From the NCBI GenBank assembly GCA_902785755.1, contig CACZZO010000017.1, positions 1-64,000 of the forward strand: 64,000 nt of DNA. The letters run 5' to 3'. Shown here piece by piece: positions 37,861-46,168 of this stretch (positions within the stretch are counted from its first letter, which is position 1; each line of letters begins with the position of its first letter). The stretch comes from an uncultured Bacteroidia bacterium. GTDB taxonomy: Bacteria; Bacteroidota; Bacteroidia; Bacteroidales; F082. Below the pieces are notes generated by a model. The model was not told the origin of the DNA. It did no database searches and worked only from the letters and a program-made list of their open reading frames with translations. A program made the position numbers and the translations under genes.

Positions 37861-38577
37861 ATGAGAATCACGCCTAAACAATTATTCGAAAGGTTAAACA
37901 GGGACTTCCGCATCACAGAACAAACTGGCAATATTCAGTTTAATTTAGGAGATGTCAGCATTATCGTAAAACGCAGAGATGTTGTTGGTAATATCATGCA
38001 GGAATGGCTTGAAGGTTGGATGAGAAAGAATGACATTGAATATTCAGCTAATCCAAACACGCAAATGCCTCCCGACCTTTATCTTGACCCGGAAGACTTG
38101 ACTGATAGTTTACTTGAGGTAAAAGCGTTCAACTACGAAGCAACTCCAGCTTTTGATATTGCAGAGCCTGTCGCGTATCTTCAGGAATTGGAACGACATC
38201 CATATATGCTCAACTCATACTATATTATTTTCGGCTATGTTATGAATGAGAATACAGGGACTGTGGTTATTAAAGATATGTGGCTCAAACATGTATGGGA
38301 AATAACGGCTCCAGCAAAGAAGACCGCCATGTCCGTTGGTGGAAGTGCTCGTAAAATTCGCCCAACAAAATGGTATAATCTAACTACACGTTCAAAGAAG
38401 TTGTTCGAGTCAAAGGAAGACTATCTTTCGGCTTTCATTGAATTGCTTTACAAGCAACACCATGAAGTCGCTAAAGATTCAAAAGATAAAATCATTGCCT
38501 CTTACAAGAAGTTTTACAATGAAACTATCCGCATACAATGGTGGGATGATATAAAGGGGAAATACTTTGAAGAGTAA
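37861..38577 (+). CDS. Type II restriction endonuclease, NgoBV-like
   Basis: A 238-residue nuclease. A PD-(D/E)XK site is visible as P71-D72 and E86-V-K88 (LLEVKAF). TGNIQFNLGDVSIIVK, the DVVGNIMQEWL segment and the AFDIAEPVAYL segment resemble the NgoBV family, whose members cut GGNNCC; that specificity is inferred from memory of the family only. The 8-bp distance from the methyltransferase gene and the shared AT-rich composition mark one restriction-modification unit. Confidence 0.82.
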   Translation: MRITPKQLFERLNRDFRITEQTGNIQFNLGDVSIIVKRRDVVGNIMQEWLEGWMRKNDIEYSANPNTQMPPDLYLDPEDLTDSLLEVKAFNYEATPAFDIAEPVAYLQELERHPYMLNSYYIIFGYVMNENTGTVVIKDMWLKHVWEITAPAKKTAMSVGGSARKIRPTKWYNLTTRSKKLFESKEDYLSAFIELLYKQHHEVAKDSKDKIIASYKKFYNETIRIQWWDDIKGKYFEE

Positions 38578-38619
38578 GTATTATCAATTGACAATTATAA
38601 AACAAACAACCCTCTGATA

Positions 38620-39159
38620 ATGAAAACAGTAAAAGTTTTAGACAAGGAGTTTGGGCTGTATATCCCCCAAGAAAAAATCGAGGCCGACATCCAAAAAGTG
38701 GCCGAACAAATCAACCGCGACTTGGACGGTTTGAACCCCATGTTCCTGGTAGTGCTCAACGGCGCGTTCATGTTTGCCTCCGAGCTGTTCAAGAGGCTGA
38801 CCATCCCGTGCGAGATCAGTTTCGTGAAACTCACCTCCTATTCGGGCACGGAGACCACCAACGTCGTGCGCGAACTCATCGGCCTCGACCACTCGCTTGA
38901 CGGTCGCCATGTGGTCATCGTGGAGGACATCGTCGACACGGGTCACACCATGCGCTACACCATCAAGAAGCTCCGCGACCTGAAAGCCGCCGACGTGCGC
39001 ATCGCCACGCTGTTCTTCAAGCCCAACTCGTTCCAATACGACTATCCCATTGACTACAAGGGCATGGACATTGGCAACGACTTCATCGTGGGCTACGGCC
39101 TTGATTATGACCAACAAGGAAGAAATTTACCAGATATTTATAAAATTATTGAGCAGTAA
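38620..39159 (+). CDS. hpt: Hypoxanthine phosphoribosyltransferase
   Basis: A 179-residue purine salvage enzyme converting hypoxanthine or guanine with PRPP into IMP or GMP. The PRPP loop is VVIVEDIVDTGHTM, with the flexible-loop SFVKLTSYSGTETT before it. GC content rises back to the level of the rest of the window here, marking the end of the transferred block. Confidence 0.95.
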   Translation: MKTVKVLDKEFGLYIPQEKIEADIQKVAEQINRDLDGLNPMFLVVLNGAFMFASELFKRLTIPCEISFVKLTSYSGTETTNVVRELIGLDHSLDGRHVVIVEDIVDTGHTMRYTIKKLRDLKAADVRIATLFFKPNSFQYDYPIDYKGMDIGNDFIVGYGLDYDQQGRNLPDIYKIIEQ

Positions 39160-39229
39160 GCTATAAGCAGTAAGCTATAAGCAACCACCGATTCCAAAAC
39201 GAGCTTACTGCTTATGGCTTAAAGCTTAC
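39153..39229. repeat. Heptad-based inverted repeat between hpt and adk
   Basis: GCAGTAAGCTATAA is present twice in tandem (39153-39180). It is followed by an inverted block starting GCTTACTGC (39203-39211), an exact complement of GCAGTAAGC, and continuing in heptads (TTACTGC, TTATGGC, TTAAAGC). The left end overlaps the hpt stop region. Confidence 0.75.
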
Positions 39230-39259
39230 AACCAATCAACGATTCAACAACAATATACC

Positions 39260-39829
39260 ATGCTAAACATCATATTATTCGGCCCTCCCGGGGCTGGCAA
39301 GGGAACCCAATCGCAGTTCTTGCGCGAAAAATACAACCTGACTTACATCTCGACGGGTGAAATCCTGCGCGAGGAAATCGCCGCCGAGAGCGAACTTGGC
39401 CTCCAAGTGAAGGAAATCATTGGCCGAGGCGGTCTTGTCTCCGACGAAATCGTGGCGAAAATCATCGAAAAGAAACTCTCCGACAATATGGATTCTGCTG
39501 GTTTCCTTTTCGACGGCTATCCACGCACGGTGCGCCAAGCCGAAATCCTTGAGGAAATGATGGAGAAATTCGATATGTCGCTGACGGGTGTTTTAAGCCT
39601 CGAAGTGCCTGAAGAACTGCTCATCGAGCGCATGTTGGAGCGCGGCAAGACCAGCGGTCGCGCCGATGACAACCTCGACTCCATCAAGCATCGCTTTGAG
39701 GAATACTACGAGAAGACGCATCCCGTGACGGATTTCTATTTGGAGAGAGGTAACCTGCATCCAGTGAACGGCGTGGGCGAGATTCCGGAGATTTTCGAGC
39801 ACCTTTGCACGGTGATTGAGTCATTGTGA
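39260..39829 (+). CDS. adk: Adenylate kinase
   Basis: A 189-residue enzyme interconverting ATP and AMP with two ADP. The P-loop is GPPGAGKGTQ and the NMP-binding region YISTGEILREEI. The lid is the short type (RGKTSGRADDN), without zinc-binding Cys. Purine genes hpt and adk lie together, separated by a repeat array. Confidence 0.96.
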   Translation: MLNIILFGPPGAGKGTQSQFLREKYNLTYISTGEILREEIAAESELGLQVKEIIGRGGLVSDEIVAKIIEKKLSDNMDSAGFLFDGYPRTVRQAEILEEMMEKFDMSLTGVLSLEVPEELLIERMLERGKTSGRADDNLDSIKHRFEEYYEKTHPVTDFYLERGNLHPVNGVGEIPEIFEHLCTVIESL

Positions 39830-39850
39830 ATTTCACGCTTATAATATTTT

Positions 39851-39961
39851 TCACGCAGAATCCGCAGAAATCGCAGAACCTGCCGGACGCTAATTTGTTG
39901 CCGCTTTGCGCTTCCCATAATTGACTTCGTCGAATCTGCGATTTCTGCGTATTCTGCGTGA
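39851..39961. repeat. Long inverted repeat between adk and the acyltransferase gene
   Basis: The arms 39851-39877 and 39935-39961 match at 26 of 27 positions. They read TCACGCAGAAT, then CGCAGAAATCGCAGA after one base, and their complement. The loop is 57 nt. Position between convergent genes would allow it to work as a terminator. Confidence 0.85.
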
Positions 39962-39966
39962 GATAA

Positions 39967-40629
39967 TTAGTGTTCCCAGCGGATGTCGCGTTTGAGGATA
40001 GCAGGCGGATTGCCGCCAATCACCTGATATTCGCCTGAAAAGTTCGATTTTACCATCGTTCCTGCCGCAACTACCGTATTGTCAGGCACTTCCGCACCTT
40101 TCAGTAATACACACTTGCAGCCTATCCAAACGTGATTGCCCACGATGATGGCCTTGTCGGGATTGATGCGCTCGTTTTCCTTATTATATAATGGATGTTC
40201 GTCGGTGTCCATCACGAGGATGTCCCAACTCAGCAGGCAGTCGCGCCCGAAACGGATTTCCTTGGCGCAGACGATGGTGCTTTCCGCCGTCATGTTGAAG
40301 TCTGCACCGAGGCTCAAATGTCCACGCACTGAGAGTTTTGAGCCATGCCCAATGCTCGCCTTGCCGCCGAAACTCACCGTTCCGCTCACTTGCCAGATGC
40401 CGCGTGAGCGTTTTCTGTCATAATGCCCCACATCGCCGAAGCCGATTTTCACCATTGCCGTTTCCACGTTTTCAGGCAGTTCCACCTTGCCGTGAAGCTC
40501 TCGCAAAAAGGTACGGTGCGACACAACAACGGGCAGTTTCAAGGCCGTTTTCAGCGGAAAATAATGCAGATTGAAGCGCAAGGTCTTCGGAATCGAGCGG
40601 ATGATGTTGAAGAAATCGAAAGCGGTCAT
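39967..40629 (-). CDS. Hexapeptide-repeat acyltransferase
   Basis: A 220-residue left-handed beta-helix protein of the serine/galactoside acetyltransferase superfamily. Hexapeptide repeats run from about residue 85 (VSFGGKASIGHGSKLSV) to 205, with the catalytic His probably in DTDEHPLY and the typical GNHVWIGCKCVLLKGAEV segment split near the end. Such enzymes decorate surface polysaccharides; the acceptor is unknown. A -7 box lies upstream at 40649-40656. Confidence 0.88.
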   Translation of the reverse strand: MTAFDFFNIIRSIPKTLRFNLHYFPLKTALKLPVVVSHRTFLRELHGKVELPENVETAMVKIGFGDVGHYDRKRSRGIWQVSGTVSFGGKASIGHGSKLSVRGHLSLGADFNMTAESTIVCAKEIRFGRDCLLSWDILVMDTDEHPLYNKENERINPDKAIIVGNHVWIGCKCVLLKGAEVPDNTVVAAGTMVKSNFSGEYQVIGGNPPAILKRDIRWEH

Positions 40630-40648
40630 TGACGTTATATTGATTGGG

Positions 40649-40656
40649 CAAAAATA
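40649..40656 (-). promoter_or_regulatory. -7 box of the acyltransferase gene
   Basis: Minus-strand TATTTTTG, 19 bp before the ATG at 40629. Confidence 0.6.
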
Positions 40657-40810
40657 AAGTTTTTAAACATATAATTGCCATGAATTGAACATGAATTTTT
40701 CAATAATAATCATGTGATTGACCATAAACCATCCTTGACCATTCGTGTCATTGAAAAAGAAAAAAAAACTTCTGAAATATAAAAAAATGACTTTGAATTG
40801 AATAATTTTC

Positions 40811-40818
40811 TATTTTTG
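40811..40818 (+). promoter_or_regulatory. -7 box of the first tandem paralogue
   Basis: TATTTTTG, 23 bp before the ATG at 40842. Confidence 0.6.
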
Positions 40819-40841
40819 GCCTGTCAAAAAAACTCAGTACC

Positions 40842-42107
40842 ATGAAAAAGTTTACTCTATTCTTGCTGTTTTTCGGTATGGTTTTCATCCATCAGGCCAT
40901 TGCCCAAGAACGCCAAATCATCCAAGGCTACTGCAAGGACGAAAACGGCAAAGCCATTGAGAATGTGAGTGTTTATGCACAAGATTCATTACTTGTTTCA
41001 GTGACAGATGAGAAGGGCCGCTTTACATACGGCTTTGCCAAAGCAGGCATGAAACTCCGCTTCGCCCACATGGTCTTTGAACAAACCTATTACACCATCA
41101 ACGAGAAGGACATCAACGGCAAGAACCTGACCATCAAGATGAAAACCAAAAGCCACGAATTGCTTGAAGTGGAAGTGACCGCCAATGCCCCTCACATCGT
41201 TTTCGACAATCCCGTGATGACCGTCATTGATTACACCATCCGCGAGGACGGTATCTATTTGATTGTGTATCGCCGCCGCAACTCCGCCCTGCTACACCTC
41301 TCATTTGACGGAGACACGCTGCACGAAATGCCCATTTCATCACGCTACAAGTACCTCAACAAGGACGCTTTCGGCGACATCTACGCCCTCAACGACTACC
41401 AAGCCAGTCAGCTGGGATTCATTGAGTACGGAAACGGGAAGAAAGGCCAGATGAATTTCTATAACTCAATGTCACGCAAGACTTTCCAAGATAAATTCTC
41501 CACCATTTTGGCCGCTATCGACAGCGTTTTTATTACGGGACGACATTTCTATTACAACAAAGAAATGGGCTATTACCGCCATCGTTTGGGCAGCGACGAA
41601 GAGCCTGAACTGCTCCATTACATCGTGGACGAAGAAGGCCGCGACGACATCTGGCTGCTAACGCATACAAGAGGCGGTATCGGTGCCAACTTTTGGGTCG
41701 CCGACCCGATTTATAACCCGATTTACGCCATTGACAACAAGTTCTATATCTTTGCCTACACCGACCACGAGACCATTGTCTTTGATGCGGCGGGCAACGA
41801 ATTGGAGCGCTATCCCCTCACCTTCCACGAATACCGCAAATGGAACGGCAAGATGGAACCCGACCGCCGCTGGAAACAAAAGATGATGGTGGACGCGGCA
41901 CGGAAAGAATTCTATACTTTCTTCGTCACCGACGGCATCTATACCCTGAAGCGTATCGACCTGAAGACGGGCACCGTCACCTCCGTGATGGACCTCAGCG
42001 GCTATCCTTTTGCACAGAATTTGAGAATCCACGACGGGGTTTTGTATTTCATCTACCCGACGGGGATTAATAAAAGGAAGGCGTTGTATCAGGTGAGGAT
42101 AGATTAA
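40842..42107 (+). CDS. Exported protein with carboxypeptidase-regulatory-like domain (paralogue 1)
   Basis: A 421-residue exported protein of unknown function. The signal peptide ends near AIAQ (21). Residues about 25-110 form a CarboxypepD_reg-like beta-sandwich (IIQGYCKDENGKAIENVSVY, then VTDEKGRFTY) ending in LLEVEVTA, as at the front of TonB-dependent receptors, but no barrel follows. The rest has regularly spaced beta-strands that could form a propeller. The next gene encodes a paralogue with the same plan. Confidence 0.8.
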   Translation: MKKFTLFLLFFGMVFIHQAIAQERQIIQGYCKDENGKAIENVSVYAQDSLLVSVTDEKGRFTYGFAKAGMKLRFAHMVFEQTYYTINEKDINGKNLTIKMKTKSHELLEVEVTANAPHIVFDNPVMTVIDYTIREDGIYLIVYRRRNSALLHLSFDGDTLHEMPISSRYKYLNKDAFGDIYALNDYQASQLGFIEYGNGKKGQMNFYNSMSRKTFQDKFSTILAAIDSVFITGRHFYYNKEMGYYRHRLGSDEEPELLHYIVDEEGRDDIWLLTHTRGGIGANFWVADPIYNPIYAIDNKFYIFAYTDHETIVFDAAGNELERYPLTFHEYRKWNGKMEPDRRWKQKMMVDAARKEFYTFFVTDGIYTLKRIDLKTGTVTSVMDLSGYPFAQNLRIHDGVLYFIYPTGINKRKALYQVRID

Positions 42108-42362
42108 TCACAAAGAAACTTCCATAACCAGCAGGCCATCGGCGATGGGATGCATAGTTTGGAAATTTGTTTCATTTACACCGTTTCGTATTGATTTGTG
42201 TTGTTTGACCACACTTTTCCATAGGAAATAATGATTTTGCAAAAATAGGAAGTTTTTCTTTTCAACATATCTATTGCCGATTGTTTTTTTGCAACAATGG
42301 AATGATTTTTGCAACATTTTAACCCATATTTGACAAGGTTTAACCCTCAAAAATCACGTTCT

Positions 42363-43724
42363 ATGAAAAAGATTTACATTCTATTGCTTTTTGCGGCACT
42401 CTCATTCCAAAGTGGCGTGGCACAAAACGCCCAAACCACCGTTTTCGGCAATCTCAGCGTGGAGAACGTGAACATAAGCATCGTGAACACGCCTTACGGC
42501 ACCAGCACCGATGCCAAAGGGCATTACGAACTGCCCATTTTCGACCGCTCGGAGGCCGTCAATCTGTATTATTCCTGTATCGGCTATCAAGACACGGTGG
42601 TGAGCCTCACGCCGAAGCAGTTGCAGCACGACTCGCTCAATATCAGCTTCAAAATGAGGAAGATGAGTTATAACCTTCAGGAAGTGGGCGTTTCGGCCTA
42701 TCAGGATTTCTATAGGACAAAAACCAACCGCAACATCGCCGACATCGCATTTTTGGATGGGAAAATCTACCTCTTGGAAAACAAGCCCAAAAACTCCTCA
42801 ATGGTCGTCCTCGACACCGAAGGCATTGAACAAGCCCACAAAGACTTCGACCAACTGTATGAAAAACTCCACATTGACGCTTTCAACGACATCATCCTCG
42901 TCGGGCAAGACAGTTGCCTTCAGGTGTATCTTAATGAAAAACAAGGCATTTCGCCCGTTTCCACCTTTTCACGGGAGGAATATCGCAACAAACTCCTCAA
43001 AATCGTGTGCGAATACAACGGTGCATACATCGTAAAGACCATTATAAATGACAAAGGACTTTATTGGCTCAAATACAACCACGGCAAAAGCCAAGACTTC
43101 TATTATGTGATGAAGGGTGTTTCGGATGCGAAGCCACAATTTCTGTGCAGTTTCATTGACACCCTTGGCTACCGTGCCTGCCAATCTCAATGGTTGAAAA
43201 TCCAAAACGAATATCATTTGGCAGTGATGGAAGGAAACGGCATCGACCTCATCAACGAAGAGATTTGGGACGGCAATATGGTGCGCTTGGCCGAAAACTC
43301 CTCACTGCTCGGCAAAATACAATGGTATTGCTCCATTATGGCCAAAAAGGAATACCAGATTGTTCCCTTGAAAGTCAATGGTTTGCTTCAGTTTGCCGAC
43401 CTCGATAACCGCGAAATCGTGGAAATCGGTCCCGACTTCAAGATTGCGAAACGTCAGCCTCTGAAAATCACTTCAGGAGAGCAATTTTTCCAAAACGAAT
43501 TCCTCATTGACAAAGCCACGGGCAAAACCTACGGCGTGTTTGTCGATAACGGGATAAACTACATCGGCCTCTACGACCCGAAAACGGGCAACATCGGCAT
43601 GGGACAGAGGGCCAGCAAGAAGATTTACCCGCATGTATTTAAGGTGTACGATGGTTACGCCTACAGCGTGTTTTTCGATTCGGGGAGCAATCGCGGGGTG
43701 CTTAGTCGGGTGAGGATGGAGTAG
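42363..43724 (+). CDS. Exported protein with carboxypeptidase-regulatory-like domain (paralogue 2)
   Basis: A 453-residue exported protein of unknown function. The signal peptide ends at GVAQ. A regulatory-like sandwich follows (VFGNLSVENVNISI, STDAKGHYELPIF) with the closing YNLQEVGVSAY, then about 340 residues of strand-rich sequence like the upstream neighbour. Both proteins end with YDG/HDG and YxxFxxxG patterns, supporting a tandem duplication. The start at 42363 is set by the signal peptide. Confidence 0.8.
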   Translation: MKKIYILLLFAALSFQSGVAQNAQTTVFGNLSVENVNISIVNTPYGTSTDAKGHYELPIFDRSEAVNLYYSCIGYQDTVVSLTPKQLQHDSLNISFKMRKMSYNLQEVGVSAYQDFYRTKTNRNIADIAFLDGKIYLLENKPKNSSMVVLDTEGIEQAHKDFDQLYEKLHIDAFNDIILVGQDSCLQVYLNEKQGISPVSTFSREEYRNKLLKIVCEYNGAYIVKTIINDKGLYWLKYNHGKSQDFYYVMKGVSDAKPQFLCSFIDTLGYRACQSQWLKIQNEYHLAVMEGNGIDLINEEIWDGNMVRLAENSSLLGKIQWYCSIMAKKEYQIVPLKVNGLLQFADLDNREIVEIGPDFKIAKRQPLKITSGEQFFQNEFLIDKATGKTYGVFVDNGINYIGLYDPKTGNIGMGQRASKKIYPHVFKVYDGYAYSVFFDSGSNRGVLSRVRME

Positions 43725-44054
43725 TGTTTTCTTGCAGAAAGTGTTTTTACTCACATTTTGACGAAATCCAAGGAAAAAACAATTTCAAGTTCACCCTTTT
43801 TCTTCATTTCCAATAACTGTTCTGCTTATGATTTTCCCTTAAAATCTGAAGTTGCACTTTGGTTTTCTATCAAAAATGAGTGTGAAATAAACCCCAGTTT
43901 TTGGGCTTTCAAGATTTTTTTTGCAATCATTTTCCCATTTTTTCAAAACCAATCCAAAAAACTCCTATTTTAGCCGATTGTTTTTGAAGCGCGGATTGCA
44001 AATCCGACAGAACAACAATTAAACAATTCAACGATCAACAATTCAACAACGAAT
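43725..44054. other. Gap of 330 bp before gatE
   Basis: AT-rich and apparently non-coding. A 71-codon frame at 43758-43973 has low-complexity, Phe-rich content without homology. A near-consensus box, TATTTTAG (43966-43973, one mismatch), and short AATTCAAC-type repeats (44017-44050) precede gatE. Confidence 0.5.
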
Positions 44055-46001
44055 ATGAGCACCAACTTCGACCCACGCGCCAACTACGAGCTGACCAAGC
44101 AACAGGCCGGCTACGTCGAGCGCAAGAAAGCCACACAAGAAGACTATGACCGCATAGGCTTCATGTCGGGACTGGAAGTGCACCAACAGATTAAAACGAA
44201 AGAAAAACTGTTTTGCCACTGTCCCGCCGGACAATTCAACAAGTTTGACGACTACGATGCCGAACTCATCCGCCACATGCGCCCAACCCTTTCGGAATTA
44301 GGCGAATACGACGGCACGGCCTTGATGGAGTTCAAGACGAAAAAGGAAATCGTCTATCGCATCAAGAACGGCACCGCCTGCACCTACGACGTGGACGACA
44401 CCCCGCCGTTCCCCATCAACCGCGAGGCCTTGCACAACGCCATCATCATCGCCCTGCGCTCCAACCTGAACATCGTGGGCGAAGTACACATCACCCGCAA
44501 ACAATACCTTGACGGCTCCATCCCGACGGGCTTCCAGCGCACCGCCATCATCGGCGTGGAAGGCCTGCTGAAACTCCCAAAGAAAGACATTCGACTTATA
44601 CAATTGAGCATTGAGGAAGATGCTTGCCGCGAGATTAGCGACATCGGCCACCGCCGTATTTATCAGACCGACCGCCTCGGTGTGCCGTTGATCGAGACCG
44701 TCACCTATCCCGACTGCAAAAATCCTGACGAACTGAAGGAAACTTGCGAATACATCCGTTTCCTTGGTCGCTCGACGGGTTTGGTTCGCACGGGCATGGG
44801 CGCAGGCCGCCAAGATGTGAACGTGAGCTGCACGGGTGGCACCCGCATTGAATTGAAAGGTGTGCAACACGCCAAATGGATTCCCGAACTCTCTCATAAC
44901 GAGTGCTTCCGCCAGTGGTCGTTGGTTCAGTTGCAAGAAAGGCTGAATCGTGAAATCGGCAAGGAAGGCTGGAAAGTGGAAGTGGCCGATGTTTCGTTCC
45001 CGACCGACTATCTGCCCATCTTGGACAACAAGGCCAAGGGCGGCGCGATGAAACTCGTCAAGTTGCCGAAGTTCCGTGGTGTTTTGTCGCATTTCACCCA
45101 ACCCGGCAAGATGTTTGCCGACGAAATCGCCGACCGCCTGAAGGTCATCGCCTGCCTCGAGCGTCCCAACATGCTCCACGACGAGATGTTTGAACCCGTT
45201 TTGAGCCATTCGCAGTGGCACAAATTAGCCAAGCGCATCCATGCCACCGACGAAGACGCCCTCATCCTCGTTTGGGGACCGCAAAACGACATGCCCACTG
45301 CCATCGAGACCATCGAAGAGCGTTGCCTCATGGCCTTTGATGGCGTTCCGAAAGAGACCCGCAAGGCCGTCTGCAACGGCATCACCATCTTTGAGCGCGT
45401 GTTGCCCGGTGCCGACCGTATGTATCCCGACACCGACTCGGCGCCCATTCCGCTCGACCCGGCCTTCATCAAGGCTTTGCGCGCCGAACTGCCCACCGAA
45501 ATCATCGAGCGTTACTACAAACTCAAGGAGTGGAACGTGCCGGAAGACTGCTTCCGTTACATCTTCGCAAAGAACTGGTTCCCCGTGATGGCCGAAGTCG
45601 TCGAAAAACTCGGCGTGGAGGGTCGCACCGTGGGTCGTTTTGTCGGCATGAGGCTGAAGCATTTGTTGGGCAAAAACCCCGCTTCGAAGTTCAACGACAA
45701 CACCTTATATAATATGTTCGCCTTCCTGAAGGAGCAAGGTTTGGACAGCCGCTTGGCTTGGAACATGGCTCCTTCGTTGGTGGACGACGCCTCGCTGCCG
45801 ATGGAGCAAGTGTTGGAAAAGATTGGTTTCAAGCGTTTTGCGAAAGACGACCTTTTGACCAAACTCGACAATCTCTGCGCAGGTTTCGCGCCGAAGAAGA
45901 AATCCTGCACCGACCTTGACCGCCAGAACTGGATCATGGGTCAGATGAAGGAAGCGACGGGCAACATCGAAATGAAAGAATTGGCTAACAACATCAAATA
46001 G
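44055..46001 (+). CDS. gatE: Glu-tRNA(Gln) amidotransferase subunit E (archaeal type)
   Basis: A 648-residue tRNA-binding kinase subunit that activates the Glu on misacylated Glu-tRNA(Gln) for amidation. It is GatE rather than GatB: SGLEVHQQIKTKEKLFCHCP, then RHMRPTLSELGEYD, DGSIPTGFQRT, and the GatE-specific GVPKETRKAV and VLPGADRMYPDTD in the AspRS-like insertion (about 385-480), which GatB lacks. A YqeY-like tail ends the protein. GatDE is regarded as archaeal. Its partner gatD lies 1.5 kb downstream on the same strand. An intrinsic terminator follows directly. Confidence 0.93.
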   Translation: MSTNFDPRANYELTKQQAGYVERKKATQEDYDRIGFMSGLEVHQQIKTKEKLFCHCPAGQFNKFDDYDAELIRHMRPTLSELGEYDGTALMEFKTKKEIVYRIKNGTACTYDVDDTPPFPINREALHNAIIIALRSNLNIVGEVHITRKQYLDGSIPTGFQRTAIIGVEGLLKLPKKDIRLIQLSIEEDACREISDIGHRRIYQTDRLGVPLIETVTYPDCKNPDELKETCEYIRFLGRSTGLVRTGMGAGRQDVNVSCTGGTRIELKGVQHAKWIPELSHNECFRQWSLVQLQERLNREIGKEGWKVEVADVSFPTDYLPILDNKAKGGAMKLVKLPKFRGVLSHFTQPGKMFADEIADRLKVIACLERPNMLHDEMFEPVLSHSQWHKLAKRIHATDEDALILVWGPQNDMPTAIETIEERCLMAFDGVPKETRKAVCNGITIFERVLPGADRMYPDTDSAPIPLDPAFIKALRAELPTEIIERYYKLKEWNVPEDCFRYIFAKNWFPVMAEVVEKLGVEGRTVGRFVGMRLKHLLGKNPASKFNDNTLYNMFAFLKEQGLDSRLAWNMAPSLVDDASLPMEQVLEKIGFKRFAKDDLLTKLDNLCAGFAPKKKSCTDLDRQNWIMGQMKEATGNIEMKELANNIK

Positions 46002-46028
46002 CGTTTTTCTAATTCGAATTATTAGAAT

Positions 46029-46065
46029 CGCCGCATAGGGCTTTTTGGTCTTGTGCGGCGGTTTT
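46029..46065 (+). terminator. Terminator after gatE
   Basis: CGCCGCA (46029-46035) and TGCGGCG (46054-46060) form the stem, followed by GTTTT. Confidence 0.75.
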
Positions 46066-46137
46066 CATTATAATACTTTCCTTTAAAGACATAGGCAAAA
46101 AAGAGTCACTTTTCTTGCTTTCTTTGAAAAACATGAT

Positions 46138-46145
46138 TATTTTTG
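46138..46145 (+). promoter_or_regulatory. Promoter of the T9SS gene between gatE and gatD
   Basis: TATTTTTG with TTG at 46115-46117, spaced 20 bp. Confidence 0.65.
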
Positions 46146-46168
46146 CCGCGAAAACAAAAAAATATCCT

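Noticed and set aside
43758..43973. A 71-codon plus-strand gene
   Set aside because: Phe-rich, low-complexity and AT-rich, with no promoter or ribosome site; likely non-coding.
44055..46001. Annotation as GatB or GlnRS
   Set aside because: The AspRS-like insertion block and other GatE-specific segments are present; GlnRS class I motifs are absent.
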